A DNA stretch of 34,350 bases from Hoeflea sp. (GTDB taxonomy: Bacteria; Pseudomonadota; Alphaproteobacteria; Rhizobiales; Rhizobiaceae), in assembly GCF_014359905.1 (NCBI RefSeq), contig NZ_JACIYP010000059.1:1-34350 (forward strand), read 5' to 3'. The translations under genes were made by a program, and so were the position numbers. The first letter of the stretch is position 1, and each line of letters opens with the position of its first letter. The notes under the pieces were generated by a model. The model was not told where the DNA came from and did no database searches. It saw only the letters and a program-made list of their open reading frames with translations. Positions 1 to 6,279 of this stretch are shown here, piece by piece.

Positions 1-111
1 AGTGAAAGAGCTCGAGAGGGCAAACGAGCATTGGGAGCGATGCCTCGCAAAGCAGTTGACAATGTGAGGGTGACGGTGATAATCACGATCATGCACAAAG
101 GAGAGTTGCAC

Positions 112-627
112 ATGGCAATGACTGCCGCCGAACGTAAACGCCGCCAGGTCGAACGCGAACGCGCCGCGAGCGAGGCAATGCCCGACGCGGCATACGGGAT
201 GGATCTCGATCCGCCGTTCCCGGATTTCTTTGGGGAGCACAGATCTCTCTCGGAGCTCGAGTTCTCGCTCGATGTGTGTGGTTACCCGCTTCCGGAGTTC
301 GAGGAAGGTGAGCAGCGGTCCTACAATGGTGACTTAGAGCGCGATCCCGAACTAAGCCCCTACACGGGGTTCGAGGGGGCCCTCGGGCGCGCCGAAGTCA
401 TGGTCTCTAATCTCTCCGACGCTGCGGTCACACTGGCGCAAATGATAAACGACTATAAGCGCATGCAGATCACTCGTCGGCTTTCGCAGATCGACGCCAT
501 GGATCTGAGCGACCCCGATGTGCGCAAGAAGGCGATGGAAGAGATGGTCAGCCTTAACCGGCTGCTTGAACGCCTGAACAAGCAGGTGCGGTTCAATCTC
601 CCGCAGTGGAAGCTCAGGGGCGAATAG
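112..627 (+). CDS. small charged hypothetical protein of the island
   Basis: A 171-residue protein that I do not recognise. The ATG at 112 is chosen because AAAGGAG lies 7-13 bases upstream; an upstream in-frame ATG at 31 has no such site. The N-terminus is strongly charged (MTAAERKRRQVERERA). The middle is acidic and proline-rich, and the last ~60 residues look like a coiled or helical segment rich in Arg, Met and Leu. No signal peptide or membrane segment is visible. Charged 'MTAAERKRRQ' N-termini are common in small proteins of phages and integrative elements, which fits the serine recombinase that follows. Function unknown. Confidence 0.6.
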   Translation: MAMTAAERKRRQVERERAASEAMPDAAYGMDLDPPFPDFFGEHRSLSELEFSLDVCGYPLPEFEEGEQRSYNGDLERDPELSPYTGFEGALGRAEVMVSNLSDAAVTLAQMINDYKRMQITRRLSQIDAMDLSDPDVRKKAMEEMVSLNRLLERLNKQVRFNLPQWKLRGE

Positions 628-865
628 CCCCTCCAGCACGTGCCAGGCCTCGTCACGGTTGTTGATTGTCTCGCCCGTGCTCTTCGACCTCAGTGCCAAA
701 GCAGGCCGCCTCTAGCTAGAGCGGCGCAGGCGAAGCCTTGGCCTGAGGCCACCGCGCCCCACCGACAACGCATTGGATCAGCGAGTGCCACAGCGGCGCG
801 TCGCCCTGACCACCTGTGCTTGCCGTCCAACACAAAACATCACCAACACCCACAAAGGAACAACC

Positions 866-1681
866 ATGTCTGTCAATGCAAGCATCCCCCAGGTGGTCAT
901 CGCCTATAGAAGGGTATCGACCAGTGAACAGGGTGAGTCAGGGGTAGGTCTCGAAGCTCAGAAGAAGGCGATCGAGGCATATGCGTCGGAGGAGAAGCTT
1001 ATCATAGAGAAGTGGTTCGATGACGAGAAGACGGCGGCCGGCGAGGAGAGCATCTGGAAGCGCCAGGGTTTGCAGGCGGCGGCTGATCTGGCCCGAAGGA
1101 ATGGTTGGTCGATTATCGTGTCTGACCTGAGCCGCCTGTCGCGCGACGTGATTAGCTGCGAAGACTTCATCCTGACGCAGAACCTTAAGGTCGTTTCTGC
1201 AACTGAGGGCGGTCTGGTTACCAAGTCCACTCTGAGGGCCAAGGTCAGCCGGGCCGAATACGAGCGGGATGTGATCTCCGAACGCACCAAGGCGGCCCTG
1301 GATGGCCAGAGGAGGCAGGGTAGGGCGCTTGGCAACCCCGCCTCCCTGGGGAAGGCGCGGAAGGCCTCTGCGGCGTCCAGGAAGGCCATTGCGGGGGCGA
1401 AGGTCGACGAGCTGGTGCGGTGGTTTGTCGACAGGCCCGACTTGGTTAATCTGTCTGTCCCGGCACTTGTGAAGAAGTTGAAAGATCTGGGTATGCGAAG
1501 CAGCACTGGTAAGACTTGGACCCAAGCCTCGCTCCGGAAGAAGCGCAAGGACGCGTTGCTGTCGATGGGGCTGCTTGCGGGTAAGCTCCAAGCTGAGCCA
1601 GTTCCGGTGGTGGAGACAGGTTCAAAAGATCTGGAGGACGAGGGAGCCAGAGCCAAGAACCCTATCTGGGGGATGTTCTGA
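866..1681 (+). CDS. serine recombinase (resolvase/invertase N-terminal domain)
   Basis: A 271-residue site-specific recombinase. The start at 866 is preceded by AAAGGA. The resolvase fold begins at about residue 10 with AYRRVSTSEQ, whose Ser18 would be the nucleophile. The second hallmark, SDLSRLSRD (residues 86-94), supplies the conserved arginines, and an ISERT-like helix lies near 137-141. The C-terminal part (~170-271) is basic and probably binds DNA, with a predicted HTH around NLSVPALVKKLKDLG. The length is longer than a classic resolvase (~185) and far shorter than large serine integrases (>450). It may resolve, invert or help mobilise the island; no target site is proven. The ~65-bp direct repeats and the GGGACC hairpin just downstream are candidate sites by inference only. 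Confidence 0.88.
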   Translation: MSVNASIPQVVIAYRRVSTSEQGESGVGLEAQKKAIEAYASEEKLIIEKWFDDEKTAAGEESIWKRQGLQAAADLARRNGWSIIVSDLSRLSRDVISCEDFILTQNLKVVSATEGGLVTKSTLRAKVSRAEYERDVISERTKAALDGQRRQGRALGNPASLGKARKASAASRKAIAGAKVDELVRWFVDRPDLVNLSVPALVKKLKDLGMRSSTGKTWTQASLRKKRKDALLSMGLLAGKLQAEPVPVVETGSKDLEDEGARAKNPIWGMF

Positions 1682-1762
1682 ACGACCTGCTCGCTCTTCC
1701 ATGATCGGCGGCGGTCGAGGCGCCGGTCGTGGATTGGTCTTGCCGCTGGCGATGGCGACCGA

Positions 1763-1827
1763 CCTGGGAAAGGCGAGGGCGCCGCATCCCTCGGGGGAGC
1801 GAAGCGCGCCCGAGAGCGAAGTCCTAG
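1763..1827. repeat. imperfect ~65-bp direct repeat, copy A
   Basis: Begins CCTGGGAAAGG, contains the shared core GCGCCGCATCCCTC and ends GCGAAGTCCTAG. A second copy in the same orientation lies at 2255-2318. The two copies bracket the small HTH gene at 1915-2229. By eye they agree at roughly four of five positions with short indels. Confidence 0.8.
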
Positions 1828-1914
1828 GTGGGTTTGCGCCGAGGAGGGCATTCTGGCGCCGGTAAGATCTGGCGCCAGGAACCATCATTGCAGCACCAGC
1901 CCCGACTTCATATC

Positions 1915-2229
1915 ATGGCAGCAGTCAATGCGGACATGGAGGGTGAATTGAGCTTCGGTAGTGATCTGATCGACTCCTTGAACCAGGCGCTTCTGTTCGC
2001 CCATGGGAAAGGCGATGGTATCCTTCATGTGCGGGCGAACGCCCATGAAGCGCGTGAGAGGGCTGGACTGGAACCGGCCGAGATGGCGCGGTTGATGGGT
2101 TTGCCGGTCACGGAATGGCTGGCGAAGGAGGCTGCGGAGAAGCCTCTGCAGGGGCCTGAAGCGGTGCTTGCTCTCGTTATCGCGCGAGACGCGGGTGTCG
2201 TGCGCTCAGCACTCGGCTACTTGGCGTGA
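1915..2229 (+). CDS. HTH antitoxin-like protein (HigA/NadS type)
   Basis: A 104-residue protein. Its centre, LHVRANAHEARERAGLEPAE and following, has the layout of type II antitoxins: a short linker, then a helix-turn-helix in which AEMARLMGLP is the first helix-turn and a W-containing second helix follows. The end (PLQGPEAVLALVIARDAGVVRSAL) matches the 'xGPAxALLRIAxxDPxAVxxAL' tail common in HigA/NadS-like XRE proteins. The start is uncertain: 1915 or the in-frame ATG at 1936, and neither has a clear ribosome binding site. No toxin gene is visible next to it. It may be an orphan antitoxin or a degenerate regulator. Confidence 0.6.
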   Translation: MAAVNADMEGELSFGSDLIDSLNQALLFAHGKGDGILHVRANAHEARERAGLEPAEMARLMGLPVTEWLAKEAAEKPLQGPEAVLALVIARDAGVVRSALGYLA

Positions 2230-2254
2230 GGCGAGCGGCGTGCGCGGCGGCTAA

Positions 2255-2318
2255 CCTGGGAAAGGGTGGGCGCCGCATCCCTCTGGGGAATGGCGCGCTC
2301 TGAACTGCGAAGTCCTAG
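2255..2318. repeat. imperfect ~65-bp direct repeat, copy B
   Basis: Second copy of the repeat at 1763-1827, same orientation. It starts CCTGGGAAAGG, shares GCGCCGCATCCCTC and ends GCGAAGTCCTAG. It begins 25 bases after the stop codon of the HTH gene. Confidence 0.8.
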
Positions 2319-2994
2319 AAAAATAGGTGTCGAGCGATGGGGATCGGTTCTGGTGCCGACAGCATCCGGCGCCAAGGCTCCTCTCTCGCCCTGTTCGTCA
2401 TGCTCAGCATCGGTTGCCTTCGCGGGACCATGGGACCGCGGGACCAGGAGTAGCGAGACCACTCGGCGGTCCCTTGGTCCCGCGGTCCCACTGGGAATTG
2501 TATGTGGCCATGACGAAGTTGCACGTCTTAGGAAAGCGAGCATGACAATGACCTAGCCCCGTTATGTATGCATGTCGCGGCCTGCCCCTCTTGTGGTTCG
2601 TGCAGAGGCTCGCGGCCACGCTGCTGGGCGCTACACTGATGCGACGCAGCGTCGGTTCGTGGACAATCGGCGAGAGGAACGCTTGTCGGAATGCGCATGC
2701 GCCAATGTAAAGAAGGTTTGGTTGACACTGCTTGTCAGAACTTGTCGTAAGTTTACACGAGGAAGGTCAGCCGTGCTTGGTCTGATCTATGGTGCTGAAA
2801 TCGAGATTTCGGATATCATGTTGTTTAATAAGAGAAATGTGGTTGGAGAAGAACAAGAGCGCAGGCTTCCGAGCAGAATGGCGCCGCTTAACTCCGTCCG
2901 GATTTTTTCGCGGGGATATTGCTCCTATCTCGCGCCAGATCGGCGCCATAGGCAGCGTGGGAGTCTGTCTACGCTCTACTATCTCAGCTAAGCG
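2319..2994. other. non-coding stretch between repeat B and the IS element
   Basis: No convincing gene. Open frames here lack ribosome binding sites and recognisable protein sequence. The main structure is the GGGACC/GGTCCC hairpin at 2424-2490. The last bases before the IS (2984-2994), read on the minus strand, contain the original end of hipA (Ala-Leu-Ser-stop), separated from the gene by the insertion. Confidence 0.6.
2424..2490. repeat. large hairpin made of 3x GGGACC and 3x GGTCCC
   Basis: GGGACC occurs at 2424, 2432 and 2440 with an exact 8-bp period. GGTCCC occurs at 2468, 2476 and 2484 with the same period. Bases 2431-2446 and 2475-2490 form a perfect 16-bp inverted repeat around a 28-base loop. 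No T-run follows on either strand, so it is not a standard intrinsic terminator. Confidence 0.85.
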
Positions 2995-3002
2995 CGCCCC
3001 AC
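2995..3002. repeat. target site duplication, left copy
   Basis: CGCCCCAC, identical to 4446-4453. Directly abuts the left inverted repeat of the IS256-family element. Confidence 0.92.
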
Positions 3003-3027
3003 GGGAATGTCCCGCTCGATGTTGAAA
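3003..3027. repeat. IS256-family terminal inverted repeat, left
   Basis: Starts GGGAATGTCCCG and ends GATGTTGAAA. It pairs with 4421-4445, mismatching at positions 4, 13, 14 and 15. Confidence 0.9.
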
Positions 3028-3058
3028 AGCGCGACGGGCGGCGCTGCGGGTTGCATGG

Positions 3059-4352
3059 TTATGCGGCCTCTGCCATTGGGTCAACCGGCGCGCCGGTCTC
3101 CGGGTTGCGGTGCTTTTCGAGCGCGGCCTTGAGGATGGGCAGCTGCTTGCAGGCCTTGAGGCGGCGGAAGCCCTTGGCGGCCTCGATCATGCCGGCGGCG
3201 GTCCAGCGCAGCGCCATCTGCGCGTCGCGCCAGCGCTTCACGTTCCGGCAGACCTGCCGGATCACCGCGTTCATCGACTCGATGATGTTCGTCGACGCCA
3301 ACGACCGGCGAAGCTCAAGCGGCAGGCCTAGGCGGGTGACGGTCAGGATCTCGTCGAGCCCTTCAAGGATGCTCTTCGACACACCCGGTGCCTCGAGTTC
3401 GAGACGACGCGCCAGATTGCGCAGAAGATGCTCGGCCTTGGTGGCATCGTCGATCTCCCAGGCCTGGCGCAGGGTGCGGCGAACAGCGGCATGGAGCTTG
3501 GGGTCGATCCGGTCGGTGATGTTGCGGGCCTTGTGGACCTGGCAGCGCTGGATCGGGATGTCGGCCCCGAAGGTCCGGCGGATCGCCTTGGTCAGGGCCT
3601 TGGCGCCATCGACGATGAACAGCCGGCAGATCTCGGGATCGAGCCCGCGCTCGATCAGGTTGTCGAGCAGGGCCTGCACGGTCGCGGCGTTCTCGGTGGC
3701 CCCCTCGACCACGCCGAGAGGATGCTTGCCGCCGTCCGCATCGACCCCGACCGCGCCGATCATCAGCAGGTTCTCGTCCATGTGAAGCCCGTCGATCTGG
3801 ATCACCAGCAGGTCGAGCTGCGACAGATCCGAGGCCATCCATTCGGCCAACCGCGCCTCGGGTCAGCGCCTTGAACCGCCGGGAGACCGCGGATTTCGAC
3901 AGCCCCGATCCCGCCTCCGCCGAGATGCCGGCCTCGGGCAGGCGCACGGCGCGCCCGAACTTGCGCGTGGCGACATTCATCAGCATCAGGCTCATCGCCC
4001 ATTCCTCCAGCCAGCCGCCCTCGGCCGCCTCCTGCCAGCTGGGCAGTGGCAGTTCCCTGCCCGTGCTCTTCGAGCGGACCCGGGGGCGCTCGAGCGCGAC
4101 CTTGCCGCCGTGAAAGCCGACACGGCCCTTCGTGCGGCCCCAGCGATATCCGGGCTTGTCGGCGCTGCGGGCATGCGCGTCCCCCGCCAGGGCCTTCACG
4201 TCGTCTTCCAGCATCTCGCTCAGCGCCGCGACGCCCGCGATCAGGCAGAACTGGTCGAAGCTCTGCCCGACCGCGCCCCAGGCCGTATCGACGGCCGATG
4301 CAAGCTCAGGGTGGCTGGTCAGCGCCAGGTCGGATGTCGTAGTCTTCTTCAT
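3059..4352 (-). pseudogene. IS256-family transposase, frameshifted
   Basis: The minus-strand start at 4352 gives MKKTTTSDLALTSH and the N-terminal half, with GYRWGRTKGRVGFHGGKVAL and the helical DNA-binding region, down to RRFKALTR. The frame then breaks within about 3849-3862. The C-terminal half resumes in another frame as LAEWMASDLSQLDLL and runs to 3059. The mutator-type DDE triad is all in the second frame: Asp in VIQIDGLH, Asp in FIVDGAKAL and Glu in NIIESMNAVI. Together the parts give about 430 residues, normal for the family. IS256 elements are not known for programmed frameshifting, and no slippery run is visible at the break. I read this as a disabled transposase or a sequencing error. 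Confidence 0.88.
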
Positions 4353-4420
4353 GGCTTCCCTCTCGGTTTGAACGCCCCGAGCCTACGGCTCAGGGGAAGC
4401 AACGCCACCCTTCATCCCAA

Positions 4421-4445
4421 TTTCAACATCAGCCGGGACATCCCC
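4421..4445. repeat. IS256-family terminal inverted repeat, right
   Basis: Reverse complement starts GGGGATGTCCCG and ends GATGTTGAAA. It lies between the transposase start and the end of hipA, and the disrupted hipA stop codon now falls inside it. Confidence 0.9.
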
Positions 4446-5790
4446 CGCCCCACCCGCCAGCCAGCTCCTGCCGATCATCCCGCTCGATGCGGTCGAAGTA
4501 GTCCCGATCCGGCAGCCCGAAGTCAGCTCCCAGAGCTCCTTCCACCACCCTGGCCTGCGCATGCAGTCCGTCCGCAAGATCTTTGGCGGCAATGCCGGGC
4601 GCGACCTCTGCGATCCTCCCGGCCAGCGCGGCGATCTGCTTCACCGTCCGCCCCAGCTGGGGCTTGGCAAAGCCCAGATCGACCAGCAACCCGCGCAGGT
4701 TGTCCAGGGTGAAGTCCTCGGCGAAGTCCGCCTCTCCATGCCGGAAGGCAAGCTGGTGGGTGACGCTCCGGTCCATGAACACCGGCACGACGTCGTAGAG
4801 CGGCGCTAGGGCTGTGCCACCGCCCTGATGGATCACCGAGGCGTTCTTGCCGTGGTTGTCGGAGTTGCCGACCAGCAGGTTGAACAGCGTGTGCTCAAGG
4901 AAATCGCGCTGGAAGATCGTCGGCACCGACGCCTGCGCCGCGATCAGCCTCACCGCTGCGGCCGAGAACCTGTTTGCCGGGTTCACGCTGCTCCGCTCGT
5001 ATTTCAACGTCGGCGGCAGGCCAAGCGCCTGGCAAAAGTCTTCGGCATGAACGCGGGTGATCAGTGCTTCGTCTGCGGTGACCTTCATCTCTCGGTCGAA
5101 GCGCGTCGACAGGATCGCATGGATGTGGCGCCCCTCCAAATCGAACTCCAGCGCCGTGCAAGGCGCGATCTGCAGTCCGCACCTCTGGGCGATCTTCAAC
5201 AGCGCGACCTCGTGGCGGGTGATCTGCGCATCGTCGACCGGGGAGACCTTGAGGATATGGGTGGTCGGCGCCCGCGAACTCGCCTTGGGCAGGTAGAACC
5301 GCCCTTCGCGCTCGACCACGGCGATCTTGCCCTGGACGCCGGCTACCGGCGACGGATCGCGCTCGACGTCCGGCAAGCGCCTGTGCAGGTGGAGCGACAG
5401 GACGATTGCCTGAAGCCGGTCCTCCTCCAGCAGCTCATAGTCCTGCGGAAACCGTCCTGGTGCCTTGCCAGGGCCGCTGCCTTCCGGTGTGACCGAGATC
5501 GCCCCCGGGCAGTCAGCGCCGAGGTGCCAGAGAAGCGACCCGACGTCGCCGCGGTCCAGCTTGTAGCTGTCCAGGACGCGTTCGAGCTGCGGTCCCTCGA
5601 AGAGCAGGTTGGCGAAGTAGCCGCGGCACTCCCCGTCTGAGAAGGGCTCGGGCCGGACAGGCAGCGACAGCGATACCTGGTGCTCGCGCCCGACGCCTCC
5701 GGCGTAGGTGAAGCTGAGCGCCCTGTCGTCGCTGCGCGTCAGCAGGCCAACGGGCGCGTTGTGCCCCTCGATCCAGACGTCCATCTTCAT
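4429..5790 (-). CDS. hipA: HipA-family serine/threonine kinase toxin, 3' end altered by IS
   Basis: A 453-residue HipA-like kinase. In E. coli HipA phosphorylates glutamyl-tRNA synthetase and drives persistence; the target here is not known. Landmarks are the HipA N-terminal subdomain (1-110), glycine-rich loop AGVQGK (150-155), the ATP-binding Lys in THILKV (181), HAEDFCQ (248-254), catalytic loop NSDNHGKN with Asp311, and the metal-binding LYD (331-333). The ATG overlaps the hipB stop as ATGA, so translation is coupled. The IS replaces the last codons: the present end is GGWGGGCPG, whereas the uninserted gene read GGWGALS. The kinase core is intact and activity may persist. The residue aligned with the autophosphorylated Ser of E. 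coli HipA appears to be Pro148, with a Ser just before it. Confidence 0.9.
   Translation of the reverse strand: MKMDVWIEGHNAPVGLLTRSDDRALSFTYAGGVGREHQVSLSLPVRPEPFSDGECRGYFANLLFEGPQLERVLDSYKLDRGDVGSLLWHLGADCPGAISVTPEGSGPGKAPGRFPQDYELLEEDRLQAIVLSLHLHRRLPDVERDPSPVAGVQGKIAVVEREGRFYLPKASSRAPTTHILKVSPVDDAQITRHEVALLKIAQRCGLQIAPCTALEFDLEGRHIHAILSTRFDREMKVTADEALITRVHAEDFCQALGLPPTLKYERSSVNPANRFSAAAVRLIAAQASVPTIFQRDFLEHTLFNLLVGNSDNHGKNASVIHQGGGTALAPLYDVVPVFMDRSVTHQLAFRHGEADFAEDFTLDNLRGLLVDLGFAKPQLGRTVKQIAALAGRIAEVAPGIAAKDLADGLHAQARVVEGALGADFGLPDRDYFDRIERDDRQELAGGWGGGCPG
4446..4453. repeat. target site duplication, right copy
   Basis: CGCCCCAC, identical to 2995-3002. On the minus strand these bases are also hipA codons just before the junction. 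Confidence 0.92.
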
Positions 5791-6002
5791 GCGCGCGGCT
5801 CCGCCAGTAGGTCGATCCCGAGGGCGTTGCAGAGGCGGAGGTAGGTGTCGAGCGTCGCCTTCGCAGATCCGCGCTCTATCTTGGAGAGGTTGCCCTGGTC
5901 GATCCCGGCGATGCTGGCGAGATCGCCTTGCTTGATCTTCAGCGCCTCCCGCCGGCTGCGGATGAGGGCGCCTATGTCTGTGGCGTCGAGGATCTTGGGC
6001 AT
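5787..6002 (-). CDS. hipB: HipB-family antitoxin, XRE-type repressor
   Basis: A 71-residue XRE protein. The helix-turn-helix spans about residues 14-60: REALKIKQGDLASIAGIDQG holds the first helices and NLSKIERGSAKATLDTYLRL the recognition helix and following helix. The start at 6002 is the first Met that keeps a standard XRE length; an upstream in-frame start would add unrelated residues. It should bind HipA to neutralise it and repress its own operon. The stop codon overlaps the hipA start by four bases. Upstream lie three TTTGG-N8-CCAAA-type sites, very like the spaced operators of E. coli HipB. No strong ribosome binding site is visible. Confidence 0.9.
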   Translation of the reverse strand: MPKILDATDIGALIRSRREALKIKQGDLASIAGIDQGNLSKIERGSAKATLDTYLRLCNALGIDLLAEPRA

Positions 6003-6012
6003 GTGGTTGATC

Positions 6013-6030
6013 TTTGGTTTTGAAGCCAAA
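6013..6030. promoter_or_regulatory. putative HipB operator 1
   Basis: TTTGG-N8-CCAAA, 18 bp, starting 11 bases upstream of the hipB ATG and overlapping the first two bases of the likely -10 box. The layout matches E. coli HipB operators (TATCC-N8-GGATA), with different half-sites. Confidence 0.72.
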
Positions 6031-6057
6031 TCTAGCGCCTCTTGATCGCTGCGACAA
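6029..6057 (-). promoter_or_regulatory. putative hipBA promoter
   Basis: On the minus strand, TTGTCG (6057-6052) and TAGATT (6034-6029) are separated by 17 bases. It sits between operators 1 and 2, so repressor bound at these sites would block RNA polymerase. Predicted from sequence only. Confidence 0.5.
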
Positions 6058-6062
6058 GAGGT

Positions 6063-6080
6063 TTTGGCCTGGCTACCAAA
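6063..6080. promoter_or_regulatory. putative HipB operator 2
   Basis: TTTGG-N8-CCAAA with half-sites identical to operator 1, starting exactly 50 bp further upstream. It lies just upstream of the likely -35 box. Confidence 0.72.
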
Positions 6081-6112
6081 TTCAGGCATTTCACTCGCGG
6101 AAGGAAGCGGGC

Positions 6113-6130
6113 TTTGTGGCTGTCACCAAA
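6113..6130. promoter_or_regulatory. putative HipB operator 3
   Basis: TTTGT-N8-CCAAA, one mismatch in the left half-site, starting exactly 50 bp upstream of operator 2. It also lies 150 bp upstream of the divergent helicase gene, so repression of that gene is possible. Confidence 0.65.
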
Positions 6131-6279
6131 ATACTGCGATCATATCTGCGCTGCCACCATTCATCTCCTGACTCATTGCTCACCGAACCCGTCTAAGCAA
6201 GACTGCACAAACATCTGGCACGATGGGAAAATGCGGGGCGTCGTTGCATCCCGGACAGACAGGGGCGGGCAATCCACGC

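Larger units (their letters stand above)
3003..4445 (-). mobile_element. IS256-family insertion sequence, 1443 bp
   Basis: The element is bounded by 25-bp imperfect terminal inverted repeats (21 of 25 positions match) that begin GGGAATGTCCCG on the left and GGGGATGTCCCG on the right. It is flanked by the 8-bp duplication CGCCCCAC, the size usual for this family. The single transposase gene is on the minus strand and carries a frameshift, so this copy is probably not autonomous. Removing the element and one duplication restores a hipA ending Gly-Ala-Leu-Ser-stop, which proves the insertion point. Confidence 0.93.

Noticed and set aside
710..721. Perfect 12-bp palindrome CTCTAGCTAGAG upstream of the serine recombinase
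   Set aside because: Single and short; it could be a crossover site but nothing supports that beyond position.
2572..2991. A 139-codon frame between the repeats and the IS
   Set aside because: No ribosome binding site, no recognisable sequence, and its end falls in the former 3' flank of hipA.
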